Below are positions 1 through 8,187 of a stretch of 64,000 nucleotides of DNA, piece by piece. Both the position numbers and the translations under genes were made by a program. Origin of the DNA: Pseudomonas sp. PDM05 (GTDB taxonomy: Bacteria > Pseudomonadota > Gammaproteobacteria > Pseudomonadales > Pseudomonadaceae). The notes below the pieces were generated by a model. That model saw only the letters and a list, made by a program, of their open reading frames with translations, was not told where the DNA came from and searched no databases. The DNA lies in the NCBI RefSeq assembly GCF_014851685.1, contig NZ_JACVAC010000003.1:310001-374000 (forward strand), written 5' to 3'. Every line of letters starts with the position of its first letter. Position 1 is the first letter of the stretch.

Positions 1-137
1 CACGCTTGAAAACCGTAGAAGAACACCGCCTGGGGGCTGCCGCCGATACCACCAAGGGGTTGAGCGATTCACAAAAGATCGCGTTCTTTCGCAGTGAGAT
101 CAGCCTCGAACAGGCCCGCCGCCTGTTTTTCGAGTGA
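1..137 (+). CDS. C-terminal end of a large DUF6543/dermonecrotic-toxin-like protein (partial)
   Basis: Only the last 44 codons are present, read in the frame starting at base 3 and ending at TGA 135-137; the gene begins outside the window. The end reads SDSQKIAFFRSEISLEQARR followed by LFFE. The giant protein ending at 8187 finishes with SDREQIAIYRSEISPALARS followed by LFFRG, so the two tails are clearly homologous. I infer that this is a paralogue of that protein, the two being separated by the AraC/polyamine genes. Homology of the tail is seen directly; the toxin label rests entirely on the better preserved paralogue. Confidence 0.7.
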   Translation, partial: RLKTVEEHRLGAAADTTKGLSDSQKIAFFRSEISLEQARRLFFE

Positions 138-186
138 CGGCACATAACTTGCTCCCTCAAGGGCAGACCCCTTGGGCAGAGCGACC

Positions 187-1173
187 ATGCTGCACTCACA
201 CCTGACGACTCTCAACGCCGTCTCCCTGCTGCTGGCCACCTTCGAGGGCCAGGCTACCGAGGCCCTGTTGGCCGGCAGCGGCATCTGCGTCGCAGACCTG
301 AGCCACGCCGACACCTGCATCACCACCCACCAGGAGATGCAGGTGTGCGCCAATGCCGTGGCCCTGCGCCGGGACATTGGCCTGGATGTGGGCCAGCGCA
401 TGCATGTGTCGTCCTACGGGTTGCTCGGCTACGCGCTGCTCACCAGTGCCACTTTCGGTGACGCTTTACGCCTGGCACTGCGCTACCCGGCGCTGCTGGG
501 AACACTCTTCGAGTTGAGCCTTGAAGAAGACGAAGAGCGCATCTGGTTCACCGCCAGCGATTACCGGGAAGCCCCGGCGCTGGCACAGTTCAATATCGAG
601 TTCTGCCTGGTATCGCTGAAAGTGATCTGCGATGACTTGCTCGGCAAGCCGCTGCCCTTGCTGGGCGCGCGATTTGCCTACCCGGCGCCGGACTACCAGG
701 CGCGCTATGCCGCACGCTTCGATTGCCCGCTGCAGTTTGCGGCGCCCTCCAATGCGTTCGCGTTCGACAAACACTGGCTGCAACAACCGTTGCCCCTGGC
801 CGATGCCGTCACCCACCGAGCCATGGCCGAGCGCTGCCGCAAACAGAACACCGAGTTCACCGGGCGCCAGGCCTGGCTCAACCGCGTGCGCCAGCTGCTC
901 GCCGTGCAGTTGCACGCAGCCCCCGGGCTCGACTGCCTGGCGGAGCAGATGAACTGCTCGCCACGCACCCTGCGCCGCCACTTGCACGGGCTGGGCAGCA
1001 GCTACCAGGAATTGCTCGACGAACTGCGCTTCGAGCAGGCCAAGCAATGGCTGGTGCAGGATCGGGTGCCGATCCACCGCATTGCCGAACAATTGGGATT
1101 CAGCGAAACCGCGAGTTTCCGCCACGCCTTTGTGCGCTGGAGTGGGGTGGCGCCCAGTCAGTTTCGGCCCTGA
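187..1173 (+). CDS. AraC family transcriptional regulator
   Basis: A 328-residue regulator. The first ~200 residues look like the arabinose-binding-type sensor domain found in OruR/ArgR-like AraC proteins. The last ~90 residues are a double helix-turn-helix: the first helix pair includes MNCSPRTLRRHL and the second RIAEQLGFSETASFRHAF, the classical AraC signature. I chose ATG 187; an in-frame TTG at 172 would add five residues and cannot be excluded. It lies 133 bp upstream of, and in the same direction as, the acetylpolyamine amidohydrolase and polyamine-binding genes, so it probably controls them. The ligand is unknown; a polyamine is a reasonable guess from context. Confidence 0.88.
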   Translation: MLHSHLTTLNAVSLLLATFEGQATEALLAGSGICVADLSHADTCITTHQEMQVCANAVALRRDIGLDVGQRMHVSSYGLLGYALLTSATFGDALRLALRYPALLGTLFELSLEEDEERIWFTASDYREAPALAQFNIEFCLVSLKVICDDLLGKPLPLLGARFAYPAPDYQARYAARFDCPLQFAAPSNAFAFDKHWLQQPLPLADAVTHRAMAERCRKQNTEFTGRQAWLNRVRQLLAVQLHAAPGLDCLAEQMNCSPRTLRRHLHGLGSSYQELLDELRFEQAKQWLVQDRVPIHRIAEQLGFSETASFRHAFVRWSGVAPSQFRP

Positions 1174-1206
1174 TGCTCCATCAAGGGGCGAATAGCGGTC
1201 AGATTC

Positions 1207-1233
1207 TTTGGCCATATCTATCCCCTTTTGGCC
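1207..1233 (+). promoter_or_regulatory. Candidate AraC-type operator (direct repeat)
   Basis: TTTGGCC occurs at 1207-1213 and again at 1227-1233, exactly 20 bp apart (two helical turns), about 75 bp upstream of the amidohydrolase start. Direct repeats on one face of the helix are typical of AraC-family sites. The assignment is inference. Confidence 0.35.
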
Positions 1234-1306
1234 GCTCCTGCCGTTCTCTTGCAACGCCTGCGACGCAACACTGGTGGGCACTACAAGACGCCTGGAGAAC
1301 AACAAA

Positions 1307-2347
1307 ATGCTGACGATCTATTCGGACGATCACCATCTGCACCACGGCCGCTGCGAGTTGATGGACGGGCAACTGATGCCCTGTTTCGAAATGCCCTCCC
1401 GCGCCGACCACGTGCTGCAACGGGTCAAGGACCGCGAGCTGGGCCCGGTACTGGCGCCGCATGACTTTGGCCTGGCGCCCCTGCAACGCATACACAGCCG
1501 CGACTACCTGGATTTTTTCAAAGGTGCCTGGGCACGCTGGAGCGAATCTGGCCAGGACGGCGACCTGCTGCCCTACACCTGGCCCGCCCGCACCCTGCGC
1601 CGGGTGTTGCCCACCAGCCTGCATGGGCAACTGGGGTATTACAGCTTCGACGGCGGCGCCCCCATCACCGTCGGCACCTGGCAAGCGGCCTATAGCGCGG
1701 CCCAGGTCGCGTTGACCGCGCAACAGGCGATCCAGCAAGGCGCCCACAGCGCCTTCGCCCTTTGCCGACCACCGGGGCACCACGCCGCCAGTGACTTGAT
1801 GGGGGGTTATTGCTACCTGAACAATGCCGCGATTGCCGCCCAGGCATTTCTCGACCAGGGCCGGCAGAAGGTCGCGATCCTGGATGTGGATTACCACCAC
1901 GGCAACGGTACCCAGTCGATTTTCTATGAGCGCAGCGATGTGCTCTTCACCTCGATCCATGGCCACCCCGAGGCGGAGTTTCCGTTTTTCCTGGGGTATG
2001 CCGATGAGCGGGGAGAGGGTGCCGGTGAAGGCTTCAACTTCAATTACCCGTTGCCGGCCGGCTCGGGCTGGGACACCTGGAGCGCGGCACTGGACGCGGC
2101 CTGCGATGAGATCGAGGGCTACAGCGCCGACATCATCGTGGTGTCTCTGGGCGTCGACACGTTCAAGCACGACCCCATCTCCCAATTCAAGCTCGACAGC
2201 CCGGACTACCTGGCCATGGGCCGCCGCATCGCACGCCTGGGCAAGCCCACGCTGTTCGTGATGGAAGGTGGCTACGCAGTGGCAGAAATCGGCATCAACG
2301 CCGTCAACGTCCTCGAAGGTTTCGAACAACAAGGAGCTACCCGATGA
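1307..2347 (+). CDS. aphA: Acetylpolyamine amidohydrolase (histone-deacetylase family)
   Basis: A 346-residue member of the zinc-dependent histone deacetylase superfamily, which in Pseudomonas removes acetyl groups from N-acetylated polyamines. The active-site blocks are visible: RPPGHHA with the His pair at 158-159, DVDYHHGNGT with zinc ligands Asp195 and His197, and the third ligand Asp284 in GVDTF; a GGY motif follows near the C-terminus. The start is ATG 1307, preceded by GGAG at about -12. Its stop overlaps the next gene by 4 bp. A homologue paired with a polyamine-binding protein occurs in P. aeruginosa (PA1409/PA1410), which supports acetylpolyamine over other deacetylase substrates such as acetoin. 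Confidence 0.88.
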   Translation: MLTIYSDDHHLHHGRCELMDGQLMPCFEMPSRADHVLQRVKDRELGPVLAPHDFGLAPLQRIHSRDYLDFFKGAWARWSESGQDGDLLPYTWPARTLRRVLPTSLHGQLGYYSFDGGAPITVGTWQAAYSAAQVALTAQQAIQQGAHSAFALCRPPGHHAASDLMGGYCYLNNAAIAAQAFLDQGRQKVAILDVDYHHGNGTQSIFYERSDVLFTSIHGHPEAEFPFFLGYADERGEGAGEGFNFNYPLPAGSGWDTWSAALDAACDEIEGYSADIIVVSLGVDTFKHDPISQFKLDSPDYLAMGRRIARLGKPTLFVMEGGYAVAEIGINAVNVLEGFEQQGATR

Positions 2348-3435
2348 AGATGCTCACCTCCCTGGCCCTGTGCATCGCCGTGTTGAGCGGCACGGTGCAT
2401 GGCGAAGAAAAAACCCTCAAGGTCTACAACTGGTTCGACTACATCACCCCCAAGGCGCTGGAAGACTTCAAGGCGCAGAACACCGGCGTCAAGCTGGTGT
2501 ATGACATCTTCGACACCAACGAAGCCCTGGAGGCCAAGCTGCTCACCGGCAACTCCGGCTATGACGTGGTGGTGCCGTCCAACGTGTTCCTGGCCAAGCA
2601 GATCGAGGCCGGCGTGTTCCAGCCCCTGGACCGCAGCCAACTGCCCAACTGGAACCACCTGGACCCCAAACTGATGAAGTTGATCGAGGCCAACGACCCC
2701 GGCAACAAGTTCGCCGTGCCCTACATGTACGGCACCATCCTGATCGGCTTCAACCCGGCCAAGGTCAAGGCCGCGCTGGGGGATAACGCGCCGGTGGACA
2801 GCTGGGACCTGATCTTCAAGCAAGAGAACATCAGCAAGCTCAAGCAGTGCGGCGTGGCCCTGCTGGACTCGCCGTCGGAGATCCTGCCCCTGGCCCTGCA
2901 ACACCTGGGCCTGGACCCCAACAGCAACAACCCCAAGGACTATGAAAAAGCCGAGGCGCTGTTGCTGAAGATCCGCCCCTACATCACCTACTTCCATTCC
3001 TCCAAGTACATGGCCGACATCGCCAACGGCGACATCTGCGTGGCCGTGGGTTACTCGGGCAGCTTCTCCCAAGCCGCCAACCGTGCCAAGGACGCCAAGA
3101 ACGGCGTGACCGTGGACATGCGCCTGCCTAAAGAAGGCGCGCCGATCTGGTTCGACATGCTCGCCATCCCCAAAGGCGCTCAGAACCCGCAGGACGCCTA
3201 CACCTTCATCAACTACTTGTTGCAGCCCCAAGTCATTGCGCCCATCAGTTATTTTGTCGGCTACCCCAACCCCAACAAGGACGCCACCCTGCAAGTCGAC
3301 CCAGCGATCCGCAACAACCCCAACCTGTACCCCACCGATGCGGCCATGGCCACGCTCTATACCTTGAAGCCACTGGACAGCAAAGCCGAGCGGGCAAGGA
3401 CGCGGGCCTGGACCAGGATCAAGTCCGGTACCTGA
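2344..3435 (+). CDS. Periplasmic polyamine-binding protein (PotF/SpuD-like)
   Basis: A 363-residue extracellular solute-binding protein. An N-terminal signal peptide (residues 1-20, ending VHG) is followed by KTLKVYNWFDYI, the hallmark start of PotF/SpuD/SpuE putrescine- and spermidine-binding proteins. Further family blocks include YDVVVPSNVFL and PYMYGTILIGFN. The ATG overlaps the stop of aphA (ATGA, 2344-2347), so the two are translationally coupled. No permease or ATPase genes accompany it, so it must work with a transporter encoded elsewhere or act as a sensor. Which polyamine (or acetylpolyamine) it binds cannot be read from sequence. Confidence 0.9.
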   Translation: MKMLTSLALCIAVLSGTVHGEEKTLKVYNWFDYITPKALEDFKAQNTGVKLVYDIFDTNEALEAKLLTGNSGYDVVVPSNVFLAKQIEAGVFQPLDRSQLPNWNHLDPKLMKLIEANDPGNKFAVPYMYGTILIGFNPAKVKAALGDNAPVDSWDLIFKQENISKLKQCGVALLDSPSEILPLALQHLGLDPNSNNPKDYEKAEALLLKIRPYITYFHSSKYMADIANGDICVAVGYSGSFSQAANRAKDAKNGVTVDMRLPKEGAPIWFDMLAIPKGAQNPQDAYTFINYLLQPQVIAPISYFVGYPNPNKDATLQVDPAIRNNPNLYPTDAAMATLYTLKPLDSKAERARTRAWTRIKSGT

Positions 3436-3442
3436 TCTCAAC

Positions 3443-3466
3443 GCCCGCTCCCGCCGGGGAGCGGGC
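3443..3466 (+). terminator. Hairpin after the polyamine-binding gene
   Basis: A 10-bp perfect GC-rich stem (GCCCGCTCCC / GGGAGCGGGC) with a 4-base loop lies just after the stop codon. No T-run follows, so it may be a processing or Rho-assisted end rather than a strong intrinsic terminator. Confidence 0.45.
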
Positions 3467-3558
3467 CCCGGTACTTATCTACCGACTGCGCAGCACCCTC
3501 AGCGATTACTTTGCGGCTCCACAGCCCGAACAGGCTGGTGACCGACAAGGAACTGAAA

Positions 3559-6500
3559 GTGCCCAACGACGCCTCCAACCACAGCAATAACAACCGCCCC
3601 TCAACCGCCTATGGCCTGCTGACCCAGTTGACCACTGGTCCGACCACCCGAGAGGTCGCCAGCACCCTGTTGAAGACGGCGCTCAGCGAGCAATACCCGA
3701 CGCTCAACCTCAACCCAGACCTGGCGATGCTCGTAACGCCACGCTGGCGAGTCGACAAGGAGGTGATCGAGCCGCTTGAACCGCTGGTCGAATCCCTCAC
3801 CAGCATCCTGGCCCGCCAGGCGCTCGGACGTGAACCGGTGACCTACCTGGAGGGCGAGCACTTCCTGACCCTACAGCCCGACGCCACACCCTCCATACAC
3901 CTGCCCGTAAAGATCGACACCATTGGCCGCCTGATCAACGAGCTCGCGTTACTGTTGTACAGCGCGTTCCAGGAGCAACAACTGGATTACTGGAACGCGT
4001 CCTACAACAGCGCCGGCCTTCGCTGGCAAGTGTTTTCCAGTGCCTTGCGCAAAATCTGGAACGTGACCCACGTGCAAGGCTGGGATGAAGATGACTGCGC
4101 CATGGCCCGCACGCTGTACCACGCCCCCGACCTGGCCATGCGGGCGGACAAAGACCCCTATCAGAGCCACGCCTACCTGATGGATGTAGACGTGCAAAGG
4201 CCAACCCACCAGGAACACGTCGGCCTGCTGGATACGGCCATATTGGTGGGCACCCATAAGCAGCGCACGATCATCCTCACCTACTCGCTGATCGCCGGAT
4301 ACGAGCGCTTCGACTCCATGGAGCAACTGTCGGACAACCTGCTCTACAAGCTGAGCAACGTGCACCCGGGTGCCGAGGTGAAGTGGCGGCTGTACGAGCC
4401 GCGCGGCAACTTCTTCGACAGCCAGGCGTGCGCCCTGATCGCCCTGCAAATCGACGCCATCGGCGCGCTGGGCAAGGACGCAGCCGACAACCGGGCCGAA
4501 CTGGCTCGACGTCGCCCGACTGTCGCCCGGATCATGCCCAGTATCGAAGACCTGAGCGACCATCGGTTGTCGAACATCCGGGAGATCCACCAACGCTTGC
4601 CTGCCTGGATGATCGCTGCCTCGGACCTGGAGATGGCCGCCTACGGCCGCCTCATGATCGACCTGGCCCAATTACATACCCATTATCGCGGGCGCTCCTT
4701 CAACGACGACATTGCACCGATCCGCGATTACGCTCGTGAGCAACTGCAGGGCCGGATCAAGACGCACCCTCAGGGCGCGAAGCTGAATGTGGAAAAGATC
4801 CAGATCGTGATTCAGAGCCCAGTGATCTGGGGCACCTTCGTCGTCCCCGGAGGCAAGGACATCACTCGTCGCGGCCTGATAGACCTGGCCCTGGAAAACC
4901 TCACAGGCCTACCGACCGGCGTGTCGAGCGTGGTCTACAACGATAACGACGCTCCCGACTGGCTGACGTTCGACTACTTGAAAGGCGTGATCGAAAGCCT
5001 GGATATCGGTGCAAGCTACCCAGCCCTGATCCGCCAGAAACTGCTGGATGACCCCCTGGAGTCCAAGCGCCGCCAGACGCTGTACACCTCGCACCTGCGC
5101 CTGCAGCTCCCCTTGTTGGCGCTGCAAATGAAAATGCAGCATCGCAACGGGCTGGATGAGCGCGGTTTTTTGTATGTCGCTGCGGCAGTGCAGGCCGAAG
5201 CGTATGAGCGCCACGTCGACGGGCAACCCGCCGTGATCCGTCCCCTCGCCTTCTCCCCCGCCCTGCGACCCGGCCACCGCCAGGACGTAGTCGCCAATAT
5301 GTTCGTCATCGGCCCCCGGGACCACACCGTGGGTCCCTGCGTGCTCTATCGACCTTTGCTGCAGCCGATGCTGATGCAGTTCCCCTCCCGGCAAAACCTG
5401 CTCTATGCCATCAAGCATGATCGTGCCTTGCGTGAGTCCGTGCTGGCCTGGCTCCCCGAAGCGGACCGTTTCAATTATGGCCAGTACGTGTTCCCCGATA
5501 CCCTGCCATCGCCATGGACCGCCGTGCGCGCACTGGTCGAACCGGTGACCCTGGTGTACATGAGCGGGCCGATTGACCTCGGTGACGAAGCCCTGCTCGG
5601 CGATCCATTGGCTACATTGTTCACCAGCAATGCCAACGCGCTGATCGAACTGGCGACCCGGCAATCGGTGTCCAACGTGCAAAAGCGCTGGGACACCCTT
5701 CGCCACGCCGGCTGGCAGATTTTCAATGGGGCCCTGCCATTCCTCGGGCGCACTGCCGGTATCGCCGTGTGGATCTGGCAGATCATGGACGACCTCCAGG
5801 AAGCCGAGGTGCTGGTCGACACCCCCGAAGCCCCTGCACCCTGGGCAGCACTGGTGGATATGTTCCTCAACCTGGGCATGGCGCTGGCACTGCATGTCGC
5901 GTTGCGTCATCCCACCCGCGAAGTCATTGTCGAGTCCCTTGAGCCGCTGGCAGAGCCCGAGCTCGACCTGAGTGAGGTGACCAAGGAAACACCGATTGCG
6001 CCGATCAAGGAGATTTCAATCACCCGCCAACCCGACGTTGCGGATCGCGAACTACCGCCCGCGCATCAAGGACCGTTGCATGTCAGTGGTGCCCTCAAGC
6101 GTGCGCCGAGCAGCCTGGGTGAGTTATTGGACACCTTCGCCGTTGCCAAACCCGAGGGGCTGGGTGACCCCATCAAGACGGCCAACGAGTACCAGCATCT
6201 GCGTTTCCAGGCCGATAAATGGTACGTAGCCGTTGGGCAGCGCTGGTTCGAGGTCATAGTGGATGAAAATGACAGTGTGTTGATCGTCGACCCGAAAAAC
6301 CCCTCCCGCACTGGCCCATTGCTCATCCACAACATGGCCGGGCAGTGGTTCGTCGATACTCGCCTGCGCCTGCGCGGCGGCGGGTTCAGGAACCGTCGGC
6401 GCGCCGCCCAGGAGCAGAAGCCCTCGCGCATCCAGGCGTTGCGCCGCGAACTCACTGCCTTCAACGCCGACGAAAAGCGGGCCCAGGCGCAACTGTCCTC

Positions 6501-8187
6501 CGCACTGTCATCGATAGGCACCGAGCCGGGCCCCTCCACGGAGCTGCGCCGCGAAGCGTTCATTACCCAGGTGGATCAACGCCTGGAAGCCTATGACGTA
6601 CCGATCCGCCAGCTCAGGGCCCTGAGCGTCATCGATAGCGTGCCCAATTACCAGAGCGTGATGGTGGACTACCTGAACAAGCAACTGGTGCTGACACGTA
6701 CGGCGGTAGAGGAGCGACTTGGCCCGTTTCGCGACCTGCTGACCACAACCGTGGACACACTGGAGTCCGAACCACCCGCCGACCCGCAAACCCAGGCCGG
6801 CCATGCACAAACCATGTCGGACATGAATGTGGAGATGATGCGCCGCATGGAATACGTCGAATCGCGCTTTCGCGAGCTCGACGGCCTGGGGGCGGCAGGA
6901 GCCCGCGTGATTCAGGAGACGATGCGCGTCTTGCCGAACATCCGCGTGACTGACCTCAAGGCGTTGCAGATCACCATTGCGCGCTATCTGTGCAGCGCCA
7001 CCACCGAGGGCGGGGGGCAAGACACCGCTCGTGGCCGGCTTCACGACATCGTCGACGCCGTGGACCTCAGCGTACAGAGCTTCATCGAGGTGCTCGACAA
7101 GATCAACGGCAGCCCGCTGGACCAGCGCATTGAAGTCTTGAACAGCCTGGTCGAGCAGTTCACGCTCGGCGACCAGCGCCTGCTCGATCTGCATGCCGAC
7201 TACCCGCAGCACCTGCTGCGCGAGCCACTGGAAACCCTGCGCCAGCATATCGACGACTTCCATCAGCGGGCCATCCAAGACCTGGTAAAACTGCTGCGCG
7301 AAAGAAGGTCCCAGGAGCCCAAGCCCGGGCCATCCAAGCCGCCAACCACGCCACAGCGCAAAATCATCAAGACCCGCTTCCAAGGTGTCGTGGTGGGCCA
7401 ACCCCGCGAATCCGACAGTAGCCTGGTGGACGTCAAGGCGCCGATGACCGGGAAGATCATCGCCACCTTCCACGAGAAAACGCCAGGGGTGTGGGTTGAA
7501 CGCGAAGCCCCGGTCGAGCACGCGCCAACGCCGAAAAAGGTCGACCTGGACACCAGCGTCAACGCCGGCCAGAGCCTGTTGGACGAAGAGGCTACGACGA
7601 CCCGGCGCATCCTTGGGCACTCCCGCAAAGCCGGACGGCTGCCGGTGGAAATCGAAGAAATGTTCAGCCAGTACGCCACGCGCCTGGCACGCGCCGCCAG
7701 CGAAATTGAAACGGCACTGACCCAACTCAACCTGACCGGGATCGACCGCCCCCTTGCCGCCACCCTCAACAAAAACCTCACCGACGCATCAACACGGGTG
7801 TTTGAACTCGGCAAAGACACCCGCATCAGCATGATCAAGCAGCAACCCCCTACCGCTACACGCCTGGAGTGGCTGCACAACGACGGACAGGTGACCATCA
7901 AACAAGTCGGCGCCCGTCGCCGCCTCAAGGGCCCGGGCAAGGACTACCTCGACGAATACGAGATACGCGATACCCAGGACAATGCAGTGCTGTGGTACGC
8001 ACACTTTCACTACCCTTCGCCCCAGGCAGCCGTTGAAGCGTTCAGCGCCGCGCACCTCAAGACCCGGGACCAACAGAAACTCGGCGGCGCCTTTGAGCGC
8101 AAGGGAGCCAGTGACCGTGAACAGATTGCGATTTATCGCAGTGAGATCAGCCCGGCATTGGCCAGGTCACTGTTTTTCCGAGGTTGA
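3559..8187 (+). CDS. Giant DUF6543 / dermonecrotic-toxin-domain-like protein
   Basis: A protein of 1542 residues from GTG 3559, which has AAGGAA six bases upstream; a TTG at 3511 would add 16 residues without a good ribosome site. I recognise the style of the Pseudomonas DUF6543 (dermonecrotic toxin domain) family: a large N-terminal globular half with blocks such as LLYSAFQEQQLDYWN, a short hydrophobic stretch near residues 725-780 (around GALPFLGRTAGIAVWIWQIM), an Arg-rich segment near residue 950, long charged helical regions, and a conserved tail ending in SEISPALARSLFFRG. No signal peptide or catalytic motif is obvious. Family members are thought to be exported effectors, but the export route and activity are not shown here. 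Its 3' end overlaps the convergent mocR gene by 21 bp. Confidence 0.7.
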   Translation: MPNDASNHSNNNRPSTAYGLLTQLTTGPTTREVASTLLKTALSEQYPTLNLNPDLAMLVTPRWRVDKEVIEPLEPLVESLTSILARQALGREPVTYLEGEHFLTLQPDATPSIHLPVKIDTIGRLINELALLLYSAFQEQQLDYWNASYNSAGLRWQVFSSALRKIWNVTHVQGWDEDDCAMARTLYHAPDLAMRADKDPYQSHAYLMDVDVQRPTHQEHVGLLDTAILVGTHKQRTIILTYSLIAGYERFDSMEQLSDNLLYKLSNVHPGAEVKWRLYEPRGNFFDSQACALIALQIDAIGALGKDAADNRAELARRRPTVARIMPSIEDLSDHRLSNIREIHQRLPAWMIAASDLEMAAYGRLMIDLAQLHTHYRGRSFNDDIAPIRDYAREQLQGRIKTHPQGAKLNVEKIQIVIQSPVIWGTFVVPGGKDITRRGLIDLALENLTGLPTGVSSVVYNDNDAPDWLTFDYLKGVIESLDIGASYPALIRQKLLDDPLESKRRQTLYTSHLRLQLPLLALQMKMQHRNGLDERGFLYVAAAVQAEAYERHVDGQPAVIRPLAFSPALRPGHRQDVVANMFVIGPRDHTVGPCVLYRPLLQPMLMQFPSRQNLLYAIKHDRALRESVLAWLPEADRFNYGQYVFPDTLPSPWTAVRALVEPVTLVYMSGPIDLGDEALLGDPLATLFTSNANALIELATRQSVSNVQKRWDTLRHAGWQIFNGALPFLGRTAGIAVWIWQIMDDLQEAEVLVDTPEAPAPWAALVDMFLNLGMALALHVALRHPTREVIVESLEPLAEPELDLSEVTKETPIAPIKEISITRQPDVADRELPPAHQGPLHVSGALKRAPSSLGELLDTFAVAKPEGLGDPIKTANEYQHLRFQADKWYVAVGQRWFEVIVDENDSVLIVDPKNPSRTGPLLIHNMAGQWFVDTRLRLRGGGFRNRRRAAQEQKPSRIQALRRELTAFNADEKRAQAQLSSALSSIGTEPGPSTELRREAFITQVDQRLEAYDVPIRQLRALSVIDSVPNYQSVMVDYLNKQLVLTRTAVEERLGPFRDLLTTTVDTLESEPPADPQTQAGHAQTMSDMNVEMMRRMEYVESRFRELDGLGAAGARVIQETMRVLPNIRVTDLKALQITIARYLCSATTEGGGQDTARGRLHDIVDAVDLSVQSFIEVLDKINGSPLDQRIEVLNSLVEQFTLGDQRLLDLHADYPQHLLREPLETLRQHIDDFHQRAIQDLVKLLRERRSQEPKPGPSKPPTTPQRKIIKTRFQGVVVGQPRESDSSLVDVKAPMTGKIIATFHEKTPGVWVEREAPVEHAPTPKKVDLDTSVNAGQSLLDEEATTTRRILGHSRKAGRLPVEIEEMFSQYATRLARAASEIETALTQLNLTGIDRPLAATLNKNLTDASTRVFELGKDTRISMIKQQPPTATRLEWLHNDGQVTIKQVGARRRLKGPGKDYLDEYEIRDTQDNAVLWYAHFHYPSPQAAVEAFSAAHLKTRDQQKLGGAFERKGASDREQIAIYRSEISPALARSLFFRG

